Source of the DNA: Folioceros fuciformis
Taxonomy: Eukaryota; Anthocerotophyta; Anthocerotopsida; Anthocerotales
DNA: 38,251 nucleotides
Direction: 5' to 3'
Assembly: GCA_049999805.1 (NCBI GenBank)
Contig: JBNGIO010002628.1
Span: 1 to 38,251, forward strand
The position numbers were made by a program, and so were the translations under genes. Below are positions 28,370 to 38,251 of the stretch, piece by piece; position 1 is the stretch's first letter, and each line of letters opens with the position of its first letter. The notes under the pieces were generated by a model, which did not search any database, was not told the origin of the DNA, and saw nothing but the letters and a program-made list of their open reading frames with translations.

Positions 28370-31288
28370 TCACGCGGCAACTAGCTCCAAGCTCGATGGT
28401 TCCTGTCGTGTTGAAAGACCCGGGAACTGGCCAATGTCGTGACCTTCTATCTCTGTGAACCCCTTCTCCAAGCCCACACAAAATTCCTCTGGGTTCAAAT
28501 CACCTCTGTCTCTGTAATCAGCAATCTGCACGGAGGAGGATGTGAGACGAACGTGGATGGAAGAAGTGAGATGTGATGGAAGACGCTCGAGCACATCGCA
28601 CGCATAGGATCAGACCAAAACTTACATGCTCCGCCATTGCAATGCCACTGATAGCTGCAGCCTCTAAGCTTGATCCCAGAAGCCAGTCACCGCATATTCC
28701 CACACGTGAGAAAGCGTCAAATATGCACGGCAGACCTGGAGTATTCGTGGGCAATCCAGCGCCCCTGCACAACAGCAACAGAGCTGTCATGTCACGTCTA
28801 ACACTAATGCACAACTTGTGGTCAGCGGCGCTTCCCAAAGACCTTACTCACCAGAGCTGAACCTTGGAAAAAAAGGGTTTGGGCATTGAGCCCTCCTCAA
28901 GGCCAAGTGCAACCTCCACTCCTTGTAGCATCTCCCTGGTCACTCTTTGTGCTCTCACGACAGGTATACTCTCCTGCAGATCAGGAACAAGTTAACGCTG
29001 TAATTTGTCGGCATACAGCTTGTAAGACAGGGTTCCTGGATTGGTACCTGAGGAACTTTGTTCTTCTTGCCATATTGTGCTGAACTGAAAAACGTGTAGC
29101 AGTGAGGAGCGGCATCCCGGGAAAGCTTGCTTGTGTTATTGCCGATCCATGTCACTGCGTTAATTCCCTCCACGAAAGCACCAGCAAGGTGCCCTCCAGG
29201 CACTCCTTGAGGTGCAGGCAGGGGATCATCGAATGCCGCCATGAGTGCCCAGATGGAGCTCAACTCCATTCTCTGTGAGCAGCAACGGGGACTGGTTAGG
29301 GGAGATGTGACTGAGGGGGAACACCACCACTTGCTCGGCATGGGCTGCACCCTTGCAACATAGACCGTACACTGCACCCTTGCAACATAGACCGTACACT
29401 GCACCCTTACTTTCATTTGCTTGTAGATGAACGGGGCGCCTGCTGGTGCAAGAAGGCGATTTGCACACTTTCCTGCATGAAAAGGGAGTAAACTTAAACA
29501 CGAAATGTGACGAATAAAGTGAGCACTTGAAGGTCACATGTTCCCGTCCGAAAGGAAGCAACACTCACCATTGTGAGCGATAACCACTGCATCAAAGGTG
29601 CCCTCTGGGTTTTTGTATTCACTCAAACTCCAGCGGCTGTTGTGAGGATACATCTTGCTAATCCACACGGGTCTCCTGACTGTAATTAGTTTGCTCTGCA
29701 GACAAACCAAGAAACGACAGATGCACAAATCCGTCACAACCCAAAGAAATGATAGATCCCCACACTTCTCCGCTATAGCGAAGACCCTGTCTCACATCCT
29801 GTCTTCTCGCCAAAAGACCTCTGCTAGGAATATACATCTAGCCTCACCTGAGAAACCAAATGGTCGGCAAGAAGACGCATCCCATGGCTGCCAACGTACC
29901 TAGCAGCGGGTGGGAGCTCAGTGTACTGCCCTCCTGCTTTCAAGGTTCCCAACGAGCCAGTCCATTCCTTGACAGCTCCCTGTGATACCCACTGATCCAC
30001 AAGCTTTTGGAAACGTGGATCCGTCACGGTAAAGAACTGGGCAGCATGATCGAAGATCAGGGGTGCTGACCCCTCACGCAGCTCGATGTGCCTTGTTGCC
30101 ATGCGTCCTCCAAGACCATGCTTCCCCTGCGAGGACAGCGTTGGGCCAGACGTCAACTCAGCATTAAGATGCAGAGCTGTTCGACGAAGATCCATGTGTC
30201 AAAAAAAACATGGAAAGCAACTACCAATACCCTGCAACACAACGTGGGTCAGAAACACTGACCGTGTCAAAGACTGTTGAGCGTATTCCAAGCTTCTCCA
30301 GCGTAAGAGCACATACCAGGCCAGACATCCCTCCCCCTAGAATTGCTACTTCAGGGTTCTTGTTAATGACCCGCTCATGTGTCATTTGTGGGGCGATGGC
30401 AGGTTCTTTCACCCTCTTCTTCTTCTCTGTCTTGAAACCATCATCCTTACCTCCCTCAAAGAAGGCACGACCTGTTGCACCTCCCTCCTCCTCTGCTTCT
30501 CCTTCCAATCCCCCATCACTCTGAAACGAGGTTGCATTATTCCTTCTGCCACCAAACCTGGAGCCTGCCGTGTTGGCTCCACTATCACCATCCCTTTGAA
30601 ATCGTGAGCCTACGTCTCCTTTCCTTTCACCATTCCACTCCCTGGACCTCGTCTCTGTGCTACCACCCCTAACATCCCAATCTCTGTCCCTTCCCCAAGC
30701 GGTGGACCTACTCACTCCCCTGTCTGGCTGCCTGAATGATTCACCTCGTTGTTGTTGCTGATCCTCACCCCGTCTGAAATTCACTTCACTCCTTTCCCCT
30801 GAAAATCTCTTCACATACACAGAGTCTTCTTCCTCCCGCCGGAAGGCCGGCCTCCTTTCCTCTGAATACCCATCTCTAGGTCTGTCATTGTAGCCATCCC
30901 TACCCACGGGTCTCCTCCCAGAATCTCCTTCCCTCCTGTCATCCCTGCTCCTGTACGACCCTCCTCCTTCCCTCCTGTCATCCCTACCCCTGAAAGACGC
31001 TCCTTCTCCCCTCCTGTCATCCCTGCCCCTGTACGACCCCCGAACGCTCATGCTCTGGATTCCCAGTGGCCTACATCCAGCCACATCCCCATGACAACCT
31101 GCAGAATCATCCTCAGGGGCAGGGGAGTACAATGCACTCTTGTCACGACCGAACAATGAGTCGGAGTACGAGATCAAGCGCAGCACGTGGGTAGGAGGTG
31201 CCGAGTTGGAACAAGTCGAGGACCAATGCGACACCAAGCGCAGGGAAGAGGAGGGAACGCTGCACTGTGCAGCTACAGATGTGAACAT
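28370..31288 (-). CDS. FAD-dependent amine-oxidase/renalase-like protein with RG-rich N-terminus
   Basis: Flavoprotein of the NAD(P)/FAD-binding, amine-oxidase-like plant family (Arabidopsis At3g04650 type, from memory), probably plastidial; substrate unknown. Eight exons join in frame: 31288-30263, 30126-29848, 29695-29569, 29472-29411, 29272-29048, 28973-28852, 28764-28626 and 28525-28370, giving 711 residues. The Rossmann motif VAILGGGMSGLVCALTLEKL sits late, at 314-333, with D341 at the end of strand 2. GLGGRMATR follows, then FDHAAQFFTVTDPRFQ, YVGSHGMRLLADHLVSQ, SSIWALMAAFDDPLP and GICGDWLLGSSLEAAAISG, which contacts FAD in this fold. Residues about 80-300 are a hydrophilic RG/RD-rich region with GRDDRREG repeats, unusual for the family. 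The last exon adds about 50 residues after the normal end. It shares a 346-bp head-to-head spacer with the next gene. Confidence 0.88.
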
Positions 31289-31634
31289 CGCTTGTGAGCT
31301 GTTACAAGCCCACCGAAGTTCGCAAGGGCGACCGGTTTTGCTAATAGCTGCAGCGTTGTCATCCAGTCAGATTCCCATGAAGCCCTGCAGATCTACAGTC
31401 ACACCATAACCAAAAACGAGTGAAAGAGTTCGTTTACAGCTAAAACCACCGTTGGTTCCAAGGTGATCGGTGGATGCGTTCGGCGGCAGTCGGACTTACT
31501 CCAGCTATGTCATCTGCTATTCTGGTTCTTGCCATCAGCATGCCAGCAGCTGCCTTTTGGTCATTGGCGGGCTCTTGAGGACAAGGACTTATCTGAGCCA
31601 TGTAGTGGCTGTCGTCGACTCCCAGCCGTTGGGC
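31289..31634. promoter_or_regulatory. shared divergent promoter region
   Basis: 346 bp between the start codons of the minus-strand FAD protein gene and the plus-strand membrane protein gene; both leaders and promoters must fit here. I see no convincing TATA box. The reading frame of the plus-strand gene stays open upstream to about 31470, so its start could be further left. Confidence 0.55.
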
Positions 31635-32294
31635 ATGGCTGCAGCCTGCGGGCACTGTGCCCTGTTGGGCCTGCCTCCGATTAAACCTCTCGGAAGGGTG
31701 GTATCCGTGTGCTCCAGAAGGTCCACTTGTGCAATTGGGTCATCCCCGGTATGGAGAAGCGGATCCGGATCCAAGAGGGCGTGTGCACTTAGATTTGGCG
31801 TAAGAGAGAGGCAACGTTCGTTGCGTAGACACGCCTCCTCGGGGAACCGTGGTGGAAACGACGAAGACGATGAGGACAGCGACGACGATGAGGACGCAGC
31901 ACAAGGAAGTGGGCGGGACGAAGTGGAGCAAGAGGATGTTCAGCCTAAGGAGGAGGCGTCTGGTTGGGGTTGGAGGTTTCCATGGGGTAGGAACAGAGAC
32001 AGAGAAAGGAGGGAGCGGCAGGCGAGAGATGAGGAAGCAGATCGGGCACGGAAGGAGAGGGATGGTATCTTCATGTTGGACATAGATAACGAAAGCTTGG
32101 AGCTAAGGTGGCAGGATCTCCTCGACCCAACTGTGGAGAACGTCCTGGCTCTCATATTAACCGGATGCCTGGTTCTAGCAGTAGGGCAAATTCTGTGGCA
32201 ACTCTTCGTTGTGGCAGCGGCCATCACCGTCTCGGCCATCAAATACACAGTACTCGCAATTTTCCTCATTGCCCTCCTGGTGTTCTTTGTTTAG
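31635..32294 (+). CDS. probable plastid protein with two C-terminal membrane spans
   Basis: A single-exon frame of 219 residues from ATG 31635 (MAAACGHCALLGLPP). Residues 1-70 are basic and rich in Ser, Arg and Gly, fitting a chloroplast transit peptide. A strongly acidic run (NDEDDEDSDDDEDAAQG) follows, then a Trp/Gly patch SGWGWRFPWGRN, a charged helix RDRERRERQARDEEADRARK, and a conserved-looking FMLDIDNESLELRWQDLLDP. Two adjacent hydrophobic segments (about 169-190 and 193-219) end the protein in LLVFFV. It resembles unnamed plant chloroplast membrane proteins; I cannot give a function. The frame is open upstream, so longer starts are possible, but the extra residues look like leader sequence. 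Confidence 0.7.
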   Translation: MAAACGHCALLGLPPIKPLGRVVSVCSRRSTCAIGSSPVWRSGSGSKRACALRFGVRERQRSLRRHASSGNRGGNDEDDEDSDDDEDAAQGSGRDEVEQEDVQPKEEASGWGWRFPWGRNRDRERRERQARDEEADRARKERDGIFMLDIDNESLELRWQDLLDPTVENVLALILTGCLVLAVGQILWQLFVVAAAITVSAIKYTVLAIFLIALLVFFV

Positions 32295-32600
32295 AGGGAA
32301 CAGGGTAGCTTTCACCTCGAAACTTGCAACATTGAAATTCGCGTTCCGGCACGAACAAGATCGACCCCATCTTCTGGAGTTTCGTCTTCCTAGTTTCAGA
32401 ATTTCAAATCTTGTGCATCTTGAAAACAGAAATTGAGGTGGTCCATCCCAACACAAACGCACCCCCTGGCCATTTTCAGTAGTCTCTGGTGACTACCAGC
32501 CCGCTTGAGTTTCATCCATTTAGTAAAGTAGTTCTTGTACCTGGACGATGGACTTTGCCAAAACTTGTTTGGATTTGCCTGTGAAGGATGTGAGCGGATT

Positions 32601-34489
32601 ATGAGCAGGGCGATGGAAAGCTGCGGCCTCACAGCTTCTTGCATGCGTGAGCCGCGGTCAGCTTGGACAGCGATGCAATGGAGGTTTGGAACTACGGTGT
32701 CCTTGATGAAGTGGAAGAGCCTGCCAACTCCAGCCTGCCTTGCTCCTATTTCGACTTGCGACATGAAGGTGGTGCAAGCAACCCAGCAGCGAGGGAGAGG
32801 GAGGTACACGCCACCAGTACGATGGTGCTGCGGTGTTCCACCAGGTGACTGTGACATGGGCAAGAGCAGCGTTTGCAGAGCAGCAGCACGAGTAGCAGCG
32901 GCAGATGATGATTGTTGCTGGGAAAAATTGCAGCTGCCAGATGCATCGTATGAGTCTGAAGGGGAAGAGTGGGAGTCTGTTGACAGTAGCGGAGCGTGGG
33001 AACATACTGGCCGAGGGATCGTCGCTCGGAAGCTCAAGAAGACAGAGGATCCCGTTGCCTTTTTGCAGGAAATCGGAGGAATCAGTGCTGCAGTGCTGTG
33101 GGATGTGCTTTCTTTCCTCGTGGAGCACAGCCGCTTCACCCAGGCACTTCAGGTTACCATTTTCCTCCTCTTCAAGTGCAAGTGTACTGGCGATTGCGTA
33201 CCCTTTTGTGGGTTGGATCGGTCTAAGCCATGTCTGTATGCTTTGATTCACGGTTTTCTGTTTTTGCTACACAGGTGGTGGAGTGGTATCGAAAGCAGGA
33301 TGGGTATGATCCTGGAGAAGTGCAGTATTCCAAGTTCATCAACATTGCAGCCAAGGCAAAGATGGCTGCCAAAGCACAAGAGCTCTTTGATGAGATGGTA
33401 GGCAAAGGCATACTTCCTACATTTCACTCCTACACCTGCCTTTTGCATGCATATGCGGACTCAGACTTGTTCCATGAGGCTGAGAAAGTGCTGTCCGACA
33501 TGGTGGAGAAGGGTTGCAAGCCCTCCGCAGTCACATACTCGTGTTTGATTCATGCTTATGGCAGGCACAACATGTTGGATGAAATGGCTAAGCTGTTCAA
33601 CGACATGAAGACTGTGAGTTGTTCCCCTGACCCTTTCACCTATGCCACATTGATTCGAGCCTATGCCAGGGGTGGTCTTATCAAGAGGATGACCAAGACA
33701 TACAAGGAAATGGGAGCTCGTGGCTGGGGAAGGAATGCACCTTGTGTGAACCACATGATACAAGCATATGCAGTTGCTGGGTTAATAAAGGAAATGGAAG
33801 CAGGCTACCAGTACCTGAGGAATGAGAGACTGGCGGTTGGCGAGGATAGCATCAGGGCTATGGCTCTTGCCTATATCCGAAAATGCTATTTCTTCCAGCT
33901 TGGAGTGTTCGTGAAGAATGCAGGTTTGAAGCGGAACAACGTGAAGAACCTGCTATGGAATCTTCTTCTTCTTTCGTTTGGAGCAAATTTTTCCATGAAA
34001 AATCTGGAGCGGGAGTTCGCAAACATGAGGTTGGCTGGATTCAGGGCCGATATAACAACGTTCAATATACGGGCCCGAGCATTCTGCAACATGCACATGT
34101 ACTGGGACCTCCACATAACTGTGCAGCACATGCTGGCCGAAGGCATTCTGCCTGACTTGATCACATTTGAGGCGATTATTGATGCGTATCTGGATGGGAG
34201 GTTGGAAGCAAAGCTCGGTGACGCATTGCAGGAAACCCGATCATTGCATTTACGCCCAGAGATCAGAACGGAGTCGTTCGTTGTGGAAGCATTTGGTAAA
34301 GGGAATTTCCATGCGTTCTACGAGGAACTCTCCTGCTACCTTTCGGAAGAGAAAGTAAAACAAGTGACTTACGCAGACGTTGTGAGCCTTTACTTGGAAT
34401 ATGTAAAGCGCAAAAGCAAACAGGACAAGCCTCAGCAGCGGCGTCCTCGAGCAAATATCATCAAGAAAGAGGCTCATTTCAGCCTGTGA
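32601..34489 (+). CDS. pentatricopeptide repeat (P-class) protein
   Basis: RNA-binding helical-repeat protein, probably acting in chloroplast or mitochondrial RNA processing. Two exons, 32601-33152 and 33275-34489, give 588 residues. The intron is 122 bp GT-AG and phase 0, joining FTQALQ to VVEWYRKQDGYDPGEVQYSK. Repeats are plain from about residue 210: HSYTCLLHAYADSDLFHEAE, AVTYSCLIHAYGRHNMLDEM, FTYATLIRAYARGGLIKRM, NHMIQAYAVAGLIKEME, then weaker units, and TFEAIIDAYLDGRLEAKLG. There is no DYW, E or SMR tail; it ends KKEAHFSL after a Lys/Arg-rich stretch. The N-terminal 180 residues are Cys-rich and hard to judge. The start was taken at the first in-frame ATG; the frame is open a little further left. 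The region around the repeats resembles At3g42630-type proteins, from memory. Confidence 0.87.
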
Positions 34490-34889
34490 TCAGAGGGAGT
34501 ATGTGTGTGAGCTGGACAGGACAGATTGACGACATGTATGCGACCTTGTGATATGCGTCGGTCCTCCAGGGAGATCGGCCATGCAAAACCGGAGTGTCTT
34601 TTTTCAGCGTGAGCTAGTAGGGCGCATGCGTTGCAGGGTGTGGTTCCTTTTGCCGCCAAGTGTTAAAGCAAGTTCATGTGCCGCAACAGCTAGCGTCATT
34701 ACAAGCGACATTCCCACAGATTCCACGAGTCTGGGATGTTGGCCTGGGCGGTCGAATTGCCAGCAGGGGTGATCCGAATACTAGATATGTGTGAGGAGTG
34801 AATGCTGCCCATCCAGCCTAGACAGGCTTCACTTACTGTTAGTGTGGACGGTCAGTCCTGGATCGGGTTTCCTGTACAGTGGCTCGGTA
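34490..34889. other. convergent 3' intergenic region
   Basis: Between the stops of the PPR and FKBP genes. No gene seen. Confidence 0.45.
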
Positions 34890-35831
34890 CTAGCAAACCT
34901 CCAATTCCTCTCGCACAGGATGATATGCAGGAGCGATGGACACCCGTCGCAGCTCCACCACATATTCCAATTCAGCCCCCCCTGGCACCCTCATATCCCC
35001 GGGAAACTGTGCTCCTGCTTCACCAAAGCCAAGCTCCGCGGGGATGATTGCTCGCCTTTTCCCACCGGCCCTCATGCTGACCAGCACGCTCTCCAGGCCT
35101 TCACACATGCCATTCGAGTAGGGCCTAGACCCGAACACAAAAGCCAGAGCCCGCTTCTCGCCGGCCGTTGTATCTACAAACGGCTGCTCCGCATCGCTCA
35201 CTCTGCCGGTCAAGTCTACGAGCACCAGGTCGCCACGCTGTGGCGAGGAACCCCCTCCCACTCGCAAATCCGCATACCGGATCCCGATAGGCAGCACAAC
35301 TTCTTCGGCATCCTCCACGTCCCTGCACCACACCCCAGATGACAAAAGTGACGCCCGTCACAAGACGCCATCCGTCACCAGCACAAGTGAGGAAGCCCCC
35401 GAGCTCAACAACACATACCTGGTGCCCTGTTCTTCCAGAAACACCTCAGTCCGGGTTTTGATCTGCTCCGAAATCACCCCAAATGCCAGGAACCCAACCC
35501 ACGCCAGCCCCGCTCCGAGGCCAAACCTCCTGGTAATCGACGAGGAGATCCAGTCGGTGGATTCCGGCGTCCTAGCAAACCTCCCAGCCGGCCTCCCAGC
35601 CGCCGGAGCATCAAGATCGTCTCTCCCCCTCGTCCCACCGTCCCCATCCGACTCCCCCTCCCTGCCACTCGTGGACGGCAACGAGGAGGCGGCACTCTCC
35701 TCCACACCAGCGCACCGCAAGCGACAGGGTGCGAGGCGATAGGAAGCACGGCCGTGGGCTGGGACAATCGGAGACCCCAACCCGAACCTTCCTCCAGTAA
35801 CCCCTAGAGCCATACCGAGAGCAGCTGCCAT
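34890..35831 (-). CDS. FKBP17: FKBP17-type peptidyl-prolyl isomerase, chloroplast
   Basis: FK506-binding-protein-type peptidyl-prolyl cis-trans isomerase of the plant plastid FKBP17 group. Two exons, 35831-35419 and 35322-34890, are joined across a 96-bp GT-AG intron (phase 2, giving EEQGTR-DVEDAEEVVLP), 281 residues. Residues 1-40 look like a transit peptide. A low-complexity acidic/Arg linker follows, then one membrane span (about 105-125, FGLGAGLAWVGFLAFGVIS). The FKBP domain reads IRYADLRVGGGSSPQRGDLV, FVDTTAGEKRALAFVFGSRP, YSNGMCEGLESVLVSMRAGG, KRRAIIPAELGFGEAGAQF and GAELEYVVELRRVSIAP. These are the wording of FKBP17-1/17-2; classic FKBP active-site aromatics are only partly kept, so isomerase activity is not assured. 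Convergent with the PPR gene. Confidence 0.88.
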
Positions 35832-36875
35832 GATCCCGACCCCAGCTCCACCTCACACGGATAGCGCCAGCCCAGCCCTCCCGACTCCCATCCCTCACTC
35901 ACGCCACAGAAACGACCGAATCCCCGCAGAACCCCTGGTGTGGAGACTTCCCATTCGCGGATCCAAGTTCCGTTGGCGGATCTCACGTCCGGATCACGGT
36001 CCAGGGTATAGCGTGCGGGGTCTGGCGTTGCTGAGTCCGAGGGGCGGCGTGCTGGTGCTGCTCGTGGCTCGTGCTCGTGCTCCTCCCTTCTCTTTCTTGT
36101 CGGTTCTCCCGATGCCATCATCCACAATATCCGGTGGTGCCAGGATCCGATCCCAGTAGCCGGTCATCTTTTTCCTCTCCAAGGGAGTTGAACGGTTGTT
36201 AGACTCGGGTCAAGCTGGGCTGGCGTTCCCAACGCGGCCCCCATCCGCGGGGGGATAGACTGGCACACAACGCGCTGTGCGAGGAGCAAATCACACATTC
36301 TCGCATGCAGTACCTTGGATTACTTGGATTGCGAGCTTCTGTTCTGATTCTTTTCGTCTACCAGGCGACTAGCTCTTCCTCTTGCTCAGGCTCTTGCAAG
36401 CAGTGCATGTGAATGACCTAATCGCATCAAAGCTTCCAGGTGAGGCACCCCACCATAATGGCCACGCCGGCATCGTGTCCAACCCCGCTCCGACAGGGCT
36501 CGGATGCTGCACGGTTTCAGCCCTTCTACCTCGTATCGGATCCTCCGTCCTAGGAGCAAACACTCTCCCTTCTCCACTCCTTTCTCCCCCAAACTTTTTG
36601 GCCATGCGTTTCTGTCCTAACTCCTTGCTTTCTGCCTAGTCCATCCCACAAAGTTTAGGGTTCCGTCACTTTTACTTGTTCTGTTGATATTTCATCCAAG
36701 GATTCATTCCACTCGTGCTGGCCGTCTCCAGCATGACACCATATTCTTTCTCTCCATCAATTCTAACTAGTCACTTTTATATTCAATCAATATGGATTCC
36801 TTCTTATGTAGTTAGCACCCCAATGTACAAATGCAAGTACCTTAAAAGAGATAGCAAACTCATCTACATCAAGGA
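35832..36875. other. upstream of FKBP17, no further gene recognised
   Basis: GC-rich near the FKBP start, then mixed. Several overlapping open frames up to about 110 codons on both strands (for example 35804-36159) lack domains and are Arg/Pro/Ser-rich, as expected by chance in this composition. Confidence 0.45.
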
Positions 36876-36913
36876 GGAACAACTCACTAAAACCTTTAGT
36901 GGGTTGTTCCTTC
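36873..36913. repeat. long near-perfect hairpin
   Basis: The core left arm GGAACAACTCACTAAA (36876-36891) faces the right arm TTTAGTGGGTTGTTCC (36895-36910) over a three-base loop. The only core non-Watson-Crick position is a G-T pair, and three more pairs extend the base (one G-T), giving a stem of about 19 bp. Confidence 0.9.
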
Positions 36914-36928
36914 AATAACTGAAGGACT

Positions 36929-37083
36929 GAGAGAGCGACAGTGGTACCTTTCGAACACTCGAGAGAGCGACAGTGGTACCTTTCGAACACTCGTGCTTGA
37001 GCAACCTACCCTCGAGTATGTAATGCCTAGACCTTTCGAACACCCGTGCCTGAGGAACCTACCCTCAAGTATGTAATGCCTAG
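36929..37083. repeat. two nested tandem duplications
   Basis: A 32-bp unit starting GAGAGAGCGACAGTGGTACC is perfectly doubled (36929-36960, 36961-36992). A 53-bp unit starting ACCTTTCGAACACYCGTGCY is doubled at 36978-37030 and 37031-37083 with a few differences. Downstream (37150-37250), 'AGTCTGACACCCAAAARAGT' type units recur. Confidence 0.92.
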
Positions 37084-38251
37084 AGGCGACACCAAAGAGT
37101 ATGTCACATTCAAAGTCGAGGGAAGACCTCCATTATTTCTGACACGCTAAAGTCAGACACCCAAAAGTATGTCAGAATCGTGTCCAAGACGCACTTGCAT
37201 TGTGCGAGACCCAAAGTCTGACACCCAAAAAAGTATGTAAAAATCTTGTCCACGAAGGACTTGAATTATGTTTCCTGTCATGGAAGGACCACTATTATGT
37301 TTGCCCTGAGACCAGAATATCCTAGTACAAGTGAGTTTCTACGGTGCCTCCGGCGAATATGTCATAGTCATAGTCCGAGTCGAGGAAAGATCTATCTATC
37401 TACGAAGAATATTTGTTTGTGTTCTACACTAGTTATGGTCGTCCTATTCAGTGTGTTGTAGGGCGATGTACTTGTGGTGTGGAATCCAAAGAAAACCGGC
37501 ATGCCTCCGGTTGTTGTTTTGGAGAGATGGGTGTGTAGATTATAGTTTTGATTGTGAGACATAGTTGGGCTTGTGAATCTCAAGTACTGCTTGAGCTGAT
37601 TCGAAGGGACTTGGGCACTGACTGCATGTATCCACACGGCATCGGGGTGGGTGTTTGGTGCCCATAATTAACGAGGGCTTAAGTCAACCAGTTGGGAGTT
37701 TGCACGTACTTTACGAGTGTGAAAGCGGAAGACGAAGTGGCGAGGATGATTCAGGATCGAGTGGATAAACGGTGACATGTCATTGGGGCCAAAATATCTA
37801 AAAGGGGGTGACCGGGAGGAGGCGGTGGAGCCGGTAAGTCGTGCAGGGAAGGAACGGGTTCCGGGAAACTAGTTACCGAAACAGGAAGTGGCAACGCAGT
37901 CAAGCCCTAGGAATAGTTTACCCGGCGGGATCCATAAACAGAAGCGGAACTCGGGACTGTCCGGGCATGCGTTCACACAAAGGACCACGTGCAATTCTTT
38001 CCGCGACCGCTGTCGAGTCGAGTTTCCATCTTGGGTGTTGCAGTCTTCGACTTATGCTTCACCAGGCCTTAAGATTCCGTGTAAACCCCTATTTGGTATC
38101 GAGACTCACGAGAGTTATTAAAGCTGTTCCTTCGGCCTCGTTTCCTCCTCGTACCGAGACCGTCAACCTGGTCAAGCTCTATATGTGCGAGCCTGGTGGC
38201 AGGTTTCAGATCCAGCCTTCCTCTGCTCTTCTCGCGCCGCGATCGGACGGC
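37084..38251. other. intergenic to window end, no gene recognised
   Basis: Mixed-composition DNA with short diverged repeats in its left part. The longest frames (about 75-80 codons) show no domain. If a gene starts beyond the window, its promoter may lie here. Confidence 0.45.

Noticed and set aside
30377-31020. several open frames running plus and minus across the FAD gene's first exon
   Set aside because: They are shadows created by the low-complexity RG-rich coding sequence in other frames.
32663-32848. alternative short first exon for the PPR gene
   Set aside because: It stops after 61 codons and would need an unseen splice. The other frame runs continuously from ATG 32601 to the exon end and joins in phase.
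35422-36159. plus-strand frames over and upstream of FKBP17 exon 1
   Set aside because: Antisense shadows of GC-rich coding and leader sequence; no domains.
1-38251. CRISPR arrays, bacterial operons or defence systems
   Set aside because: Spliced eukaryotic genes throughout. The tandem repeats have no regular unique spacers.

Overview
This is nuclear DNA of a land plant. The window holds spliced protein genes with short GT-AG introns (48 bp to about 170 bp), chloroplast-targeted proteins, a pentatricopeptide (PPR) protein, a BURP domain, plant GH9 endoglucanases and a Ty1/copia element primed by initiator tRNA-Met. The compact introns and mixed gene content fit a seedless plant (bryophyte or lycophyte) better than a flowering plant, but I cannot name the species.

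Layout. 0-0.5 kb: 3' end of a BURP-domain gene. 1.6-15.3 kb: a graveyard. It contains three decayed GH9 endoglucanase copies and two decayed copies of a plant-specific 'M(A/G)YIPPHxR' protein, all on the minus strand and interleaved. Inside it lie one apparently intact RABC/Rab18 GTPase gene (3.03-4.13 kb, plus strand), an intact initiator tRNA-Met gene with a decayed duplicate exactly 2400 bp away, short tandem arrays, and a broken gypsy-type RNase H fragment. 16.1-18.4 kb: an intact eight-exon GH9 endoglucanase. 18.6-19.1 kb: a small PADRE/DUF4228-like protein. 19.6-20.4 kb (minus): an intronless plastid VKOR-type protein lacking the usual thioredoxin tail. 21.16-26.38 kb: an old Ty1/copia retrotransposon with both LTRs, a perfect 5-bp target duplication and many stops. 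27.4-35.8 kb: a compact gene block with an ER chaperone MESD homologue ending in KDEL, an FAD amine-oxidase-like protein with a long RG-rich N-terminus, a plastid-type two-membrane-span protein, a PPR protein and an FKBP17-type immunophilin. 35.8-38.3 kb: gene-poor DNA with tandem duplications and a long hairpin.

The genes do not form one pathway. Four products (VKOR protein, FAD protein, membrane protein, FKBP17) look chloroplast-directed. The two cell-wall-related families (BURP, GH9) are at the left, and MESD belongs to the secretory pathway. The most informative structure is the repeated GH9-YIPPHxR unit, whose decayed copies have a different intron layout from the intact GH9 gene. I saw no sign of a wholly new biological system. 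The most unusual items are the truncated VKOR architecture, the RG-rich oxidase, the duplicated pseudogene units and several near-perfect hairpins.
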